Counted from the stretch's first letter, positions 18,553 through 27,276 are shown. The stretch is DNA of 64,000 nucleotides from an uncultured Erysipelotrichaceae bacterium (GCA_902793635.1 CADBEA010000005.1:19648-83647); one strand, 5' to 3'. The notes: generated by a model from the letters alone, not told the origin. Program-made: numbers and translations.

Positions 18553-19578
18553 ATGGCAGAACAGCTGGACTTGAATCACGGTTATTATTATCAGTTTCTC
18601 AATCCGTCACAGAAGAACTGTTACGATGAACTGTTATTGCATATGCGGCAGTTTGAAACCCAGTTCTCGCTGACCCCTGTTTCTTCGTCTGATTATCTGG
18701 TTGCCAACCGCGCCGTTCTGGACGATCATCCGGAACTGTGGTGGGCGGATACACCGGCAAGGTATCAGTTCAATCTGGCCGGCAAAGTCACTTCTCATAC
18801 GTTCCTGCAGCTGAAAGGCAACGAAAAGCAGCTTACGGAAACGATTGCCCGGATCGCCCAGGAGGTTCTTGACAAAGCATCCCAGCTGCGGGACGACTGG
18901 CAGAAGGCTCTGTTCTTCCATGACTATATCGTTCTGAAAACGTCCTTCAACAGCGGCCGGGACACGGATGGCTATTCTGATCAGAACCTCAGCAGTGTCT
19001 TTCTCGCCGGCAATTCCGTCTGTGCGGGCTATTCAAGAGCGTTCCAGCTGCTTTGCCGGAGCGCCGGAATTGAATGTGTATACGTGACCGGCAAGGCTGT
19101 GAAAAACAGAACGTCGATCCAGCATGCCTGGAATCTTGCCAGGATCAACGGCAGCTGGACATGGATCGACTGCACCTGGGATGATCTGCAGCTTGGCAGG
19201 GGAATGGAAAGCGCTGAGCATGATTACTTCTGTCTGAACGACAGCTGGATCAGCAAGGAACATTCGATTCCAAAGACACTTGAAACCGGCAACGCCAAAG
19301 CCAGACTGGCCATTCAGTTTCCGCCGGTAACACCTCTGCAGATGGAGTATTACCATGTGAACGGCATCTATTTTGAAACCTATGACGCAAATGCCGTTTA
19401 CGCTTCGGTGCAGACCCAGGAGAAAACCGGCCGGATCCGTCTGCGCTTCGGCAGCACGGCAGAACTGAAGAAGGCGGTGCAGGATATTGTGTACCGCAAC
19501 AATCTCACATCGAATGCCGGGCTGCGCATTACTCTCGATGAAGTAATGTGTGTGCTGCGCATCGACAAAATCGCATAA
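18553..19578 (+). CDS. Transglutaminase-like cysteine protein
   Basis: 341 aa. The Cys-His-Asp triad of the transglutaminase-like fold is visible: LAGNSVCAGYSRAFQLLCRSAGI (Cys), SIQHAWNLARI (His) and WTWIDCTWDD (Asp). Residues 1-130 and the last ~90 are helical or mixed regions I do not recognise. Bacterial members cleave or cross-link peptides, often at the cell wall, but this one has no signal peptide. The start has GGAGG seven bases upstream. It is divergent from the prephenate dehydratase gene and ends in a strong terminator. Confidence 0.85.
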   Translation: MAEQLDLNHGYYYQFLNPSQKNCYDELLLHMRQFETQFSLTPVSSSDYLVANRAVLDDHPELWWADTPARYQFNLAGKVTSHTFLQLKGNEKQLTETIARIAQEVLDKASQLRDDWQKALFFHDYIVLKTSFNSGRDTDGYSDQNLSSVFLAGNSVCAGYSRAFQLLCRSAGIECVYVTGKAVKNRTSIQHAWNLARINGSWTWIDCTWDDLQLGRGMESAEHDYFCLNDSWISKEHSIPKTLETGNAKARLAIQFPPVTPLQMEYYHVNGIYFETYDANAVYASVQTQEKTGRIRLRFGSTAELKKAVQDIVYRNNLTSNAGLRITLDEVMCVLRIDKIA

Positions 19579-19584
19579 AGAACG

Positions 19585-19615
19585 AAAGACACGCACCCTG
19601 GTACGTGTCTTTTTT
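19585..19615. terminator. Terminator between the transglutaminase and EamA genes
   Basis: Arms AAAGACACG and CGTGTCTTT around a 9-base loop, then TTTT. It serves the plus-strand gene and may also slow minus-strand transcripts. Confidence 0.85.
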
Positions 19616-19649
19616 ACGAATGCTCCGTAACAGAAACTAAGCTGTTTTT

Positions 19650-20531
19650 TCAGCGTTCCGTCATCCGTTCGCTGACAAGCGCCGAACCGATGATCATGAT
19701 CGCACCGATGACGTTTATCAGACTCAGCGGTTCTCTGAGAAACAGAGCTGAGAACAGCAGGGCGGATACCGGATCGATATAACTGAATATGGCAATGGAC
19801 TGCGCCTTCAGTCCGTCCATACTGCCGAAATAGAGAACATAGGCGATACCGGTATGAATGATTCCGACAGCCAGCAGCAGAAGCACGGAAGAAAGAGTGA
19901 ATCCGGTATGCGGAAACCCGTCGGTCAGCAGCAGATACGGAATCATGGCCAGTCCGGCGGCGAACAGCTGGATGACGGTTTTTTGATAAGCATCGATGCC
20001 CGGCACCTTTTTGTTCATGATGATGACACCGGCATAGAATACCGCCGCGCCAAGACCCAGCAGGATGCCTTTGAAGCTGTCAATTTGCATCCCGCCGTCC
20101 ATGACACCGGACACCAGCACCATACCGGCGATCGCGGCAGCCGCGCACAGTGCCTTACGCACAGAGAGTTTTTCTTTGAACAGAAGCGGGGACAGCAGTA
20201 TGACGATCGTCGGCTGCATGTAATAACAGAGAGTGGCGACTGCAACCGTCGTGTGATTGTATGCCTCAAACAGCAGGATCCAGTTGATGCCCATCACCGC
20301 GCCGGTAGCCGCAAGCCAAAGGACCTGCTTCAGCTGCAGTTTATCCGCCGCTGTTTTTCCTGTCAGTTTCATATAAACCAGCAGAAACAGACCGCCGAGG
20401 ATACCTCTTGAAAATGCCAGAAACGCAGAAGAAAACGGAATATACTTTCGGAAGATGCCCACCGTTCCGAATATGAGCATGGCGCCAATGAACATCAGTA
20501 ACGATTTCCGGTCATTCGTTTTGTTTTCCAT
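19650..20531 (-). CDS. EamA/DMT superfamily transporter
   Basis: 293 aa with about ten hydrophobic helices arranged as two EamA repeats (FIGAMLIFGTVGIFRKYIPFSS ... and ILLGLGAAVFYAGVIIMNKK ...). Drug/metabolite transporters export amino acids, sugars or other small molecules; the cargo is not readable. The start at 20531 has GGAGA six bases upstream. It is convergent with the transglutaminase gene. Confidence 0.88.
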   Translation of the reverse strand: MENKTNDRKSLLMFIGAMLIFGTVGIFRKYIPFSSAFLAFSRGILGGLFLLVYMKLTGKTAADKLQLKQVLWLAATGAVMGINWILLFEAYNHTTVAVATLCYYMQPTIVILLSPLLFKEKLSVRKALCAAAAIAGMVLVSGVMDGGMQIDSFKGILLGLGAAVFYAGVIIMNKKVPGIDAYQKTVIQLFAAGLAMIPYLLLTDGFPHTGFTLSSVLLLLAVGIIHTGIAYVLYFGSMDGLKAQSIAIFSYIDPVSALLFSALFLREPLSLINVIGAIMIIGSALVSERMTER

Positions 20532-20688
20532 ATGTATTCTCCGTCTGATCATTGTATTCCGGTACGGAATCGGCCGATTTCACAGCTTTATTGCAGCGCG
20601 ACAGTTTCGAATTCATTTCCTTCCGTCCGGCATCCAGTGTCTTCAGCTGACTGTTCCATTGCGATCCGAGTATTTCACGGTTATTCAT
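20512..20688 (-). CDS. Possible small protein upstream of and overlapping the EamA gene
   Basis: 58 codons from an ATG at 20688 (starting MNNREILGSQWNSQLKTLDA) to a stop inside the EamA gene, overlapping its first codons. The peptide is charged and probably helical (AGRKEMNSKLSRCNKAVKSAD). There is only a weak ribosome site and no recognised family, so it may be chance. If real, it could couple translation to the transporter. The 20532-20844 interval otherwise holds only the terminator at 20792-20825. Confidence 0.25.
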   Translation of the reverse strand: MNNREILGSQWNSQLKTLDAGRKEMNSKLSRCNKAVKSADSVPEYNDQTENTYGKQNE

Positions 20689-20791
20689 CGTATTTGTTCT
20701 GACCTGTCAATTTACTTTGTATCCATTTTCCGCTGTGCCGTTCCGGTTTGTCAACACAGCGCTTCGCTCAGAACAAACCGGGCGGATACAG

Positions 20792-20825
20792 AAAAAGCGC
20801 AGCTCCGGATGATCAGAGACTGCGC
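20792..20825 (-). terminator. Terminator of the lipoprotein gene
   Basis: On the minus strand: GCGCAG, an imperfect 17-base loop, CTGCGC, then TTTTTC. It lies 20 bases after the stop. Confidence 0.7.
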
Positions 20826-20844
20826 ATGTGTCATACAGAGGAAA

Positions 20845-21636
20845 TCAGCTGTTTTGCGGGAATTCCGCAAGATCGTTGATCAGTGTCCAGAATTCGGCGA
20901 AATTGCCCAGTTCGTACATATGTTCATGACCGTAAACACTGTATTCCAGATTGGTCAGATTCAGACTGATGAATACGGAAGTGCCGTCGGCGAAAGTAAA
21001 TGTCACGGAGTTGTAATTGTCTGTCACCCATTCATTGGTCTCTTCAGCAATGGTGAGATCTGTGAAGGCATCGGTGACAGCCTGAATCGTCTCTGGATCT
21101 GTGATATCGGCGATTTCCTGAGCTCCCATATGATCGATGATGATATAAACCTGCACGGGAAGTTCCTTTTTCATATTCCGGATGTATTCGCTTTTGTGCA
21201 CTTCATAAAGGTATTCTCCGGGCTGCGGCAGGTGGACCGGTGGCAGTTCATCTGATGTCTGCCACGAATCGACCGTCACGATCACGTTTTTGACGTCGTC
21301 TTTTGTCTCCTGCTGAAAAGCATAGGACGCGATGGCGGTCTGATGGGGATCGAGCGGTGTATCCTGTCCGTTCCATGTATCATGAACGGTGAATATCTCA
21401 TTGCCCGCAGCGTCTTCTGCCCGTACGGTATAGCGGATCTCCATCAGGGAAAGGTTTTCCGACTGATTGCGGAATTCTGTTTCCAGACGGAATACGGTAT
21501 TGCCGTTCTTTTTGTTTTCGGAAGTCAGATCGGTTACAGCCGTGATTTCACCCGGTTTTGGCTGTGTGCTGATAGCAGCGGGAGCACATCCGCCGAGCAG
21601 CAGAAGGGAAGAAAGGAATGTCAAAGTCTTTTTCAT
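20845..21636 (-). CDS. Lipoprotein of unknown function
   Basis: 263 aa. Signal peptide with lipobox (KKTLTFLSSLLLLGGC, Cys17). The middle (TVFRLETEFRNQSENLSLMEIRYTVRAEDAAGNEIF ... HQTAIASYAFQQE) looks like an immunoglobulin-like beta-sandwich of the FxLYD/DUF4352 sort. The C-terminal half (VQVYIIIDHMGAQEIADITDPETIQAVTDAFTDLTI ... VTFTFADGTSVFISLN) resembles domains found in other Firmicutes lipoproteins. AGGAGG precedes the start. It is anchored outside the membrane; function unknown. Confidence 0.8.
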   Translation of the reverse strand: MKKTLTFLSSLLLLGGCAPAAISTQPKPGEITAVTDLTSENKKNGNTVFRLETEFRNQSENLSLMEIRYTVRAEDAAGNEIFTVHDTWNGQDTPLDPHQTAIASYAFQQETKDDVKNVIVTVDSWQTSDELPPVHLPQPGEYLYEVHKSEYIRNMKKELPVQVYIIIDHMGAQEIADITDPETIQAVTDAFTDLTIAEETNEWVTDNYNSVTFTFADGTSVFISLNLTNLEYSVYGHEHMYELGNFAEFWTLINDLAEFPQNS

Positions 21637-21684
21637 GTTCTAAACCTCCTCACCCATATAGTGTAAAAAACGGAAGAAATCTTA

Positions 21685-21730
21685 CAAAAAAGATAACGGA
21701 TATCCGTATCTGATACAGAAGGATCCGTTA
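21685..21730 (-). terminator. Terminator of the DUF5655 cassette
   Basis: On the minus strand: TAACGGAT, a 21-base imperfect loop, ATCCGTTA, then TCTTTTTTG. The stem begins at the stop codon. Confidence 0.7.
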
Positions 21731-22120
21731 TTTCCTTTTCGAAAAAGCATATGCGTCTTTCAGCCAAGCCGTCAGTTTGTCATCGATTTCATCAATCCTG
21801 CCGATCACGATGTGGGTCGTCCATCTGCCCGGATACGGTTCACTCTTTACAGCGACCCGGTCCGATTCCAGCGGAAAAGGCAGGCCCAGTGTGACGGTAA
21901 GAAAGGGATCGGGCATTTCCGCTTTCCGCTTTACCCGCTGAAAAGAAACGCATGCGTATATGTAACGGCTTGCGAAGGAAATCTGTGTCTTGTGAACAGT
22001 CTTCCGCGTGTCCGGAAACAGCCGGTAAATCACTGCTTCAAAAGCTTCGTACAGCGGCAGGGCGGCAAGCTGGCGGTCAAAGAAACGCAGCGTATCAGCG
22101 GTATTTCGTTCCTCACTCAT
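21728..22120 (-). CDS. DUF5655 domain protein
   Basis: 130 aa. The DUF5655 pattern is readable: FDRQLAALPLYEAFEAVIYRLFPDTRKTVHKTQISFASRYIYACVSF, ending in IDEIDDKLTAWLKDAYAFSKRK. This family often sits next to other small stress or immunity-like proteins; its function is unknown. Its ATG overlaps the stop of the upstream DUF1801 gene (ATGA), so it is the last gene of a three-gene translationally coupled cassette. Confidence 0.82.
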   Translation of the reverse strand: MSEERNTADTLRFFDRQLAALPLYEAFEAVIYRLFPDTRKTVHKTQISFASRYIYACVSFQRVKRKAEMPDPFLTVTLGLPFPLESDRVAVKSEPYPGRWTTHIVIGRIDEIDDKLTAWLKDAYAFSKRK

Positions 22121-22524
22121 TTCTGATACTCCGCGTAACACCATCTGGCGATTTTCGTGATCAGTTCTTCCGGCAGTTCTTTGTCATAAGGCAGCCGGAT
22201 CGTTCCTTTGCTGGTGTCAATGCCGCTCAGCTCCTCTTTGAACACGGCTGTTGCCTCACCGCCCGGGTATAAGCCGATATGTTTCTTCGATGCGGCGAAA
22301 TGAATCAGATTTCTGCCCTTGCGGTAGGTTGGCATCGACCAGGAAATGCATTCTTCCGCCTCGGGAATTGCTTTTCGCAGGATCGCACGCATTTCTTCCA
22401 GCTTTGGCCGGATATTTTCATCTTGCGTCTGGATGTATTCGTCTATGGTCTGCGGCTTGCCGCAGTAATGGGGCTGGTTCTGTTTTTTGAACACACGGCC
22501 GCATTGAGGACATTTCCAGTTCAT
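22117..22524 (-). CDS. DUF1801 / YdhG-like protein with N-terminal zinc ribbon
   Basis: 135 aa. Residues 5-21 hold a CxxC...C zinc ribbon (CPQCGRVFKKQNQPHYCG). The rest fits the DUF1801 (YdhG/YjbR-like) fold: ENIRPKLEEMRAILRKAIPEAEECISWSMPTYRKGRNLIHFAASKKHIGLYPG ... KGTIRLPYDKELPEELITKIARWC. Some relatives are called iron chaperones, but that is not firmly shown. It overlaps the genes on both sides by ATGA, the middle of the cassette. Confidence 0.85.
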   Translation of the reverse strand: MNWKCPQCGRVFKKQNQPHYCGKPQTIDEYIQTQDENIRPKLEEMRAILRKAIPEAEECISWSMPTYRKGRNLIHFAASKKHIGLYPGGEATAVFKEELSGIDTSKGTIRLPYDKELPEELITKIARWCYAEYQK

Positions 22525-22868
22525 CTCAGCACCTTCTCCATGGCTTTTCCTTTTGCAAGTTCATCGACCAGTTTGTCGAGCTGCCGGACTTTCTTCATCA
22601 GGGGGTCTTCGATCGTTTCCACCTGCACACCGCAGATTTTTCCGGTGATTCGATCAGCCCGGGGATTATAGTCCGGTGCTTCCGAAAGAAAAGCACCGTA
22701 GGTGATGTCTGATAAAAGATATTTTTCCAGCTGTTCCGGTGTGTATCCGGTGAGCCAGGCGGTTACTTCAAGGACTTCTGAGCGTGTCCTGCCTTTCTTT
22801 TCCGCTTTCTGAATCAGCAGGGGATATACACGGGAAAACGGCATATCAAATATGGACTGTCTGGGCAT
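22521..22868 (-). CDS. DUF2200 family protein
   Basis: 115 aa, the whole length of the DUF2200 family: IFDMPFSRVYPLLIQKAEKKGRTRSEVLEVTAWLTGYTPEQLE ... DYNPRADRITGKICGVQVETIEDPLMKKVRQLDKLVDELAKGKAMEKVLR. The function is unknown. AAGGAGGA lies seven bases before the ATG, so this is the well-translated first gene of the cassette. Confidence 0.9.
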   Translation of the reverse strand: MPRQSIFDMPFSRVYPLLIQKAEKKGRTRSEVLEVTAWLTGYTPEQLEKYLLSDITYGAFLSEAPDYNPRADRITGKICGVQVETIEDPLMKKVRQLDKLVDELAKGKAMEKVLR

Positions 22869-23071
22869 GATCGATCCTCCTTATATGTACCGGCTGCTTC
22901 TGATCTGTCATATCTATCATAAAGCATTGCCGGCGGGAAGCCTAACGGAATCAGCACAAGGTGCAGATGTGTCAAAATCATGACTCAGAGCGGGAAGGAT
23001 TCATAGTAGAATAAAAATGCAAATAGAAAACGATATCGGAGAATGCATGTGATATCGGAAAGGAAACCGCG

Positions 23072-24265
23072 ATGAGTACAATTAAGGAATTCAAAGATCA
23101 GCAGGGCGGAATTCTGGCTTATGCCGCAATTCCCGATCACTATATGATCGGCGCGTCACTGGTGGACAAGCGCCAGCATGAAGGCGTGCCTTTCTTCATT
23201 ACCGCCCATGCCATCGATACCACCAGAAACATCATGATCTTCGGGCTCAGTGACGAACTGTTTACGACCTATAAGAACCAGATGCTGAAAATGGCACTGA
23301 AATCCGTGCCGAGTGTCATCTGGTCTTCGATCCGTGATTTCGTGGAACCGGAAGTCTATCTTCAGCAGTTTTCCGAAGCGCTGTCACAGATGAAACTGAC
23401 GCCGACGGCCACTGCGGACCTGCCGAGCGTGATCGGCCGGAATATCCAGAAATACTACAATGGCATGATGACCGAGTATCAGGCGGCATTTGACAGAGAA
23501 GCGGCGCTTGGCACTCCGACCAAGGCAAACAATTCTCTCTGCCGTTCATTCCTGGTCAGATATAAAGGAACAGCGAAGAGCGGGGCCGACTGTGTGGTTC
23601 TCGGCGGTATGGATTACAAAGGCATCGAGTACTATTCCACCGTGTCGATTGCCTCGGTCATGGGCCCCCTGGCCGGCATGCTCGGCAGTGCGATCAAGAG
23701 CCGCAAGCAGGCGGAGTCCTCCCGCCAGTTCGGCCATGGCACACCGTGTGATGCGATCGACTGGGGATCCGCCAACAAGTTCCTGCTGGTGACACCGGCG
23801 GAATACGAAAAGGAAGCGACGCAGGACTTCCTTGAATTCGTCCAGACGTTCTATATGGAAGAAGGATTGAGAAACCAGTTCTATCAGCTGAACATGCAGC
23901 GTCAGCAGCAGAACCTCCAGCAGACTCTGCAGCTGCAGCAGATGGCCCAGCAGTCTGCCCAGAATCTGATGATGAACCAGCAGCGGCTGATGCAGACACT
24001 CCAGCAGAATTCCGCCCAGATGTCGGCCGGCATCATGGATTCCTGGAATAAAAAGATGGCTTCCGATGCCCGTATCTCACAGGCCAGAAGCGAAGCGACC
24101 ATGGGTGTGAACGTCTATACGAACAGCTATGGCCAGAATGTGGATGTCAGTGTCAGTGCTGACCATGTATACCAGAATCAATACGGGGATGTATATGGGG
24201 TTTCCGGCAACGCGGTCGATGATGAAACACTGACGAAGCTGAACTGGACGGAACTGAAGAAGTAA
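23072..24265 (+). CDS. Unknown protein with glutamine-rich coiled-coil segment, upstream of lanM
   Basis: 397 aa. I do not recognise a family. Residues 1-265 look like a folded domain (GGILAYAAIPDHYMIGASLVD ... KGIEYYSTVSIASVMGPLAGMLGSAIKSRKQ). Residues about 269-317 are very rich in Gln with Leu/Met spacing (QRQQQNLQQTLQLQQMAQQS...), so probably an extended coiled coil. The tail (VNVYTNSYGQNVDVSVSADHVYQNQYGDVYGVSGNA) repeats Asn/Tyr/Val patterns. There is no signal peptide. AAGGA lies eight bases before the ATG, and GATATCGGA occurs twice, 19 bases apart, in the leader. A terminator separates it from lanM, so co-expression is not assured. Confidence 0.75.
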   Translation: MSTIKEFKDQQGGILAYAAIPDHYMIGASLVDKRQHEGVPFFITAHAIDTTRNIMIFGLSDELFTTYKNQMLKMALKSVPSVIWSSIRDFVEPEVYLQQFSEALSQMKLTPTATADLPSVIGRNIQKYYNGMMTEYQAAFDREAALGTPTKANNSLCRSFLVRYKGTAKSGADCVVLGGMDYKGIEYYSTVSIASVMGPLAGMLGSAIKSRKQAESSRQFGHGTPCDAIDWGSANKFLLVTPAEYEKEATQDFLEFVQTFYMEEGLRNQFYQLNMQRQQQNLQQTLQLQQMAQQSAQNLMMNQQRLMQTLQQNSAQMSAGIMDSWNKKMASDARISQARSEATMGVNVYTNSYGQNVDVSVSADHVYQNQYGDVYGVSGNAVDDETLTKLNWTELKK

Positions 24266-24303
24266 CGCACAGAACAGGACATACGTATCAGAAATACTGA
24301 AAG

Positions 24304-24345
24304 ACAGGAAAGGATGATTCACGTACTTTCCTGTTTTCTTTTTAG
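24304..24345 (+). terminator. Terminator between the Gln-rich gene and lanM
   Basis: Arms ACAGGAAAG and CTTTCCTGT around a 13-base loop, followed by TTTCTTTTT. Confidence 0.85.
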
Positions 24346-24392
24346 GTCAGATGATCCGGAAGGGAATCCGTACAGAGAAGGAATGTTTTTTT

Positions 24393-24421
24393 TTGCCACG
24401 GATAAGGTAACATAATATTAT
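24393..24421 (+). promoter_or_regulatory. Promoter of lanM
   Basis: TTGCCA (24393-24398), a 17-base spacer, TATTAT (24416-24421), 32 bases before the lanM ATG. lanM is therefore likely to have its own promoter. Confidence 0.6.
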
Positions 24422-24453
24422 TGAAACCCATTGTTTTTCTGTGAGGTAGATGT

Positions 24454-27180
24454 ATGTCTGAAAGAGATGATCTGATAAAAAAAGAGATTGTTCAAAAAGT
24501 GCTTGCGGAGCTGAACTGCAAGCTGACGGAAATGCATGCGGAGCATTTTTCCATCAGCCGGCAGGCAGAAGAGGACCTGCAGGCCGGACTGATCATCAGA
24601 GTTGCGAAAATCATGCATCCGACGCTGTTCCGCATGTTCCTGGAATACCTGAACGAGCAGGACATGCTGGATCCATATATCAAAGACGACAATTCCGAAG
24701 AACTGGATCCCTGCCGGCAGAGTTTTGCAAAAACCGTGACTCTGTCCGTTCTGCAGCAGAAGGTGCCTTCTCTGATCGGACTGATCCACAGAACATTTGA
24801 CACTTATCAGAACGTCATCCTGGAGATGGTACAGCGGATGGATCTTGCCTATGAAGACATCTGCAGAGATCTGCTGCAGAACGTGCATTTTCAGACTCTG
24901 ACCGGTGCGAAAACGGACAGCGGTGACGTGCATAATTTTGGCCATACGACGACGGTTCTGACGACCGATGCCGGAAAGTTCGTATACAAGCCGCATGATG
25001 TCAGAATCGACCTGAAATCAAAAGAACTGATCGACACCTTCTTCGCCGATGTCATGCAGGCACCTGCCGTATGCTGCTATGATGGCTATGGTTTCGTGGA
25101 GTTTATCGACAGCGAACCGGCGGATACAGAAGAAAAGGCAAGACAGTACTGCTATAACCTTGGCGGTCTGGCCACCATGGTACTGATGCTTGGCAGCAGT
25201 GACCTGCACCACAGCAACGTTCTCTCCCGGGGAATCTATCCGGTGATCATCGATTATGAACTCATGATGACACCGGGCCGACCTGTCAAAGAGAACAGCC
25301 TGGGGCATGATCTGCGGTACTCGCTTCTTTACAGTTCTCTGATGCCGCAGAGAAGGGAAGAAATCGAAATGAGCATTCTTTTCGCCAAGGACGAGAAGAA
25401 TCTCAGTTCACCGCTGGTCGACGGCGAAAGAAAATGCGTCACGGATTATCCGGATGCATTCCTTGAAGGATTCCGAAATACCTACCGAAGATGCATGGAG
25501 CAGAAAGAAGAACTGAAGGAATTCGTCCGTTCCATGAAAGGCATCTTCGTCCGCCATATCTACCGCAATACCGGTGCCTACACGATCCTGAGGGATAAGA
25601 CGCTGGAGCCCGCATGGATCGAAGATCCGTCCTTAAGAGACGAGGTGTTTCAGCAGATGTCGGTTGCCATGAAAAGAAGCGGCGCCGTGAATACTGACGA
25701 AATCGCGGCGGCTGAAACGGACGCGATCCTGCGCGGTGACATTCCCTATATGTATATCCGAACCGACGCCGGTGATCTGTATATGGACGGCAGGATCGTA
25801 CATCAGAACTTCTTTGCCCAGACCTGTATCGATCATGTCCTTTCCCGCATTGACAATCTCAGTGACAAAGATCTTTCATTCGAGGAAGCACTGCTGAAGA
25901 AGGCGATGACCAGAATCATCCGGCGCAAGCGCCGGGGTTATGAGATCCGCGAGCGCATCATTGCCAGAAAGACGATCACGGATGAAGCTCTGCTTTCCCA
26001 TGCGGAAACGATTTTCAGAGAAATCGCCGACGATGCCGTATATACACCGTCCGGTGATATCTGCTGGTTTGGTGTGAACTACTTCCTGGAAACCGGTATG
26101 GAACTTTACGGTCAGGGCCTGATCGGCGGTATCACAGGACTCGCGGTATTCTTCGCGGCACTGCACAGAATCACTTCTGATCAGGAGATTAAAAAGAAAA
26201 CCGAAGAACTGGTCGAATATATCATGAAACGGATCGAGCATTCTGTGGACGGACTCAGCGGTCTGGAAGTGATCTATCCCAATGTCGAAAGCATTGCCAT
26301 GTCCGGCGGCCTCGGCGGCAAGCTGATTGCCTGCTATCTTATATCCGTGTATATGAATAACAGTCAGTACCGCGAAATCTGCACAAAGATGATCCGGGTG
26401 CTGCCGAAGATGGATCTGCGGTTTGAAAAATCGGATGTCTATAACGGCACTGCCGGACTCCTGAAGATACTTTGCCGCTATGATGAATTCTTCAATGAAC
26501 CGGGCGTAAAGGATTTCTGCAGCGCCCTGGCGGACAGGATCCTGGCTGATGCCAGCATTCCTTATAAAGACACAAAGATCTGGAGGACATTGTCCAATAC
26601 CTGGGCGATCTCAGGCGCGGGACATGGCCAGTCCGGTGTCGCTTCTGCTCTGTATCTGGCTGGGAAACGGCTGCAGAGAGAGGATCTGATCACGGCTGCC
26701 CAGGCTGGTTTTGACTTTGAAGCGGATACTTATTCCGTCCGGATCGGGGCCTGGCCGGACCGCAGAAGAAGTGAGAGAGCCGATGAATATCTGACCGGCT
26801 ACTGCTCAGGTGCGCCGGGAATCGGCATGAACGCGCTGCTGCTGGATTATGAAGGTCATGAAGAGACTTTGAAGAGAGCCATCCGAAGCACCCTGAAAGA
26901 ACCTCTGATGTTTAAGGATTTCCTTTGCTGCGGCAACAGCGCCATGGTGGAATTCCTGCTGCTTGCCGGCACGAAACTGCAGCGGCCGGATCTTGTGGAA
27001 GAGGCAAGGACAAGAATGGCCATGATCATTGCCAGAGCGGAAAGAAACGGCTATTATCAGTGCCTCAACAAGAGCATGAACAATGTGTTCAACTCGAGTC
27101 TTTTCTACGGTACAGCCGGCATCGGTTATGAAATGCTGCGGCTGATTTCACCGGATACGATCGAGTGCGTGTTCCTGTGA
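24454..27180 (+). CDS. lanM: Class II lanthipeptide synthetase LanM
   Basis: 908 aa. LanM enzymes dehydrate Ser/Thr of a precursor peptide and then add Cys thiols to make lanthionine rings. The dehydratase (kinase-like) half keeps the residues known from CylM: Lys179 in FVYKPH, Asp250-x-His252-xx-Asn255 in SSDLHHSNV, and Asp267-x-Glu269 in IIDYEL. The cyclase half (from about 510) has the base His724 in GAGHGQSG and zinc ligands Cys784 (GYCSGAPGIG), Cys825 and Cys826 (FLCCGNS). A CCG motif, giving three Cys ligands, marks the ProcM-like group known for relaxed substrate choice. GTGAGG precedes the start. No LanA peptide, LanT transporter or protease gene is seen within several kilobases. Confidence 0.93.
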   Translation: MSERDDLIKKEIVQKVLAELNCKLTEMHAEHFSISRQAEEDLQAGLIIRVAKIMHPTLFRMFLEYLNEQDMLDPYIKDDNSEELDPCRQSFAKTVTLSVLQQKVPSLIGLIHRTFDTYQNVILEMVQRMDLAYEDICRDLLQNVHFQTLTGAKTDSGDVHNFGHTTTVLTTDAGKFVYKPHDVRIDLKSKELIDTFFADVMQAPAVCCYDGYGFVEFIDSEPADTEEKARQYCYNLGGLATMVLMLGSSDLHHSNVLSRGIYPVIIDYELMMTPGRPVKENSLGHDLRYSLLYSSLMPQRREEIEMSILFAKDEKNLSSPLVDGERKCVTDYPDAFLEGFRNTYRRCMEQKEELKEFVRSMKGIFVRHIYRNTGAYTILRDKTLEPAWIEDPSLRDEVFQQMSVAMKRSGAVNTDEIAAAETDAILRGDIPYMYIRTDAGDLYMDGRIVHQNFFAQTCIDHVLSRIDNLSDKDLSFEEALLKKAMTRIIRRKRRGYEIRERIIARKTITDEALLSHAETIFREIADDAVYTPSGDICWFGVNYFLETGMELYGQGLIGGITGLAVFFAALHRITSDQEIKKKTEELVEYIMKRIEHSVDGLSGLEVIYPNVESIAMSGGLGGKLIACYLISVYMNNSQYREICTKMIRVLPKMDLRFEKSDVYNGTAGLLKILCRYDEFFNEPGVKDFCSALADRILADASIPYKDTKIWRTLSNTWAISGAGHGQSGVASALYLAGKRLQREDLITAAQAGFDFEADTYSVRIGAWPDRRRSERADEYLTGYCSGAPGIGMNALLLDYEGHEETLKRAIRSTLKEPLMFKDFLCCGNSAMVEFLLLAGTKLQRPDLVEEARTRMAMIIARAERNGYYQCLNKSMNNVFNSSLFYGTAGIGYEMLRLISPDTIECVFL

Positions 27181-27230
27181 AAACGGCAGCTGTTCAAACC
27201 AGCTATCTTTGCGGCTAAGAAGAACAAGTT

Positions 27231-27276
27231 AAAAACTGCAGCAGTTTATCGCAAACCGCTGCAGTTTTCTGTTTTT
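27231..27276. terminator. Terminator after lanM
   Basis: Stem AAAACTGCAGC / GCTGCAGTTTT with a further inner GTTT/AAAC pairing, then CTGTTTTT. The A-run on the left means it may also serve the minus-strand genes. Confidence 0.9.

Noticed and set aside
23032..23059. Direct repeat GATATCGGA twice, 19 bases apart, before the Gln-rich gene.
   Set aside because: Too short to call an operator; it lies in the leader next to the ribosome site. Recorded in the gene entry only.
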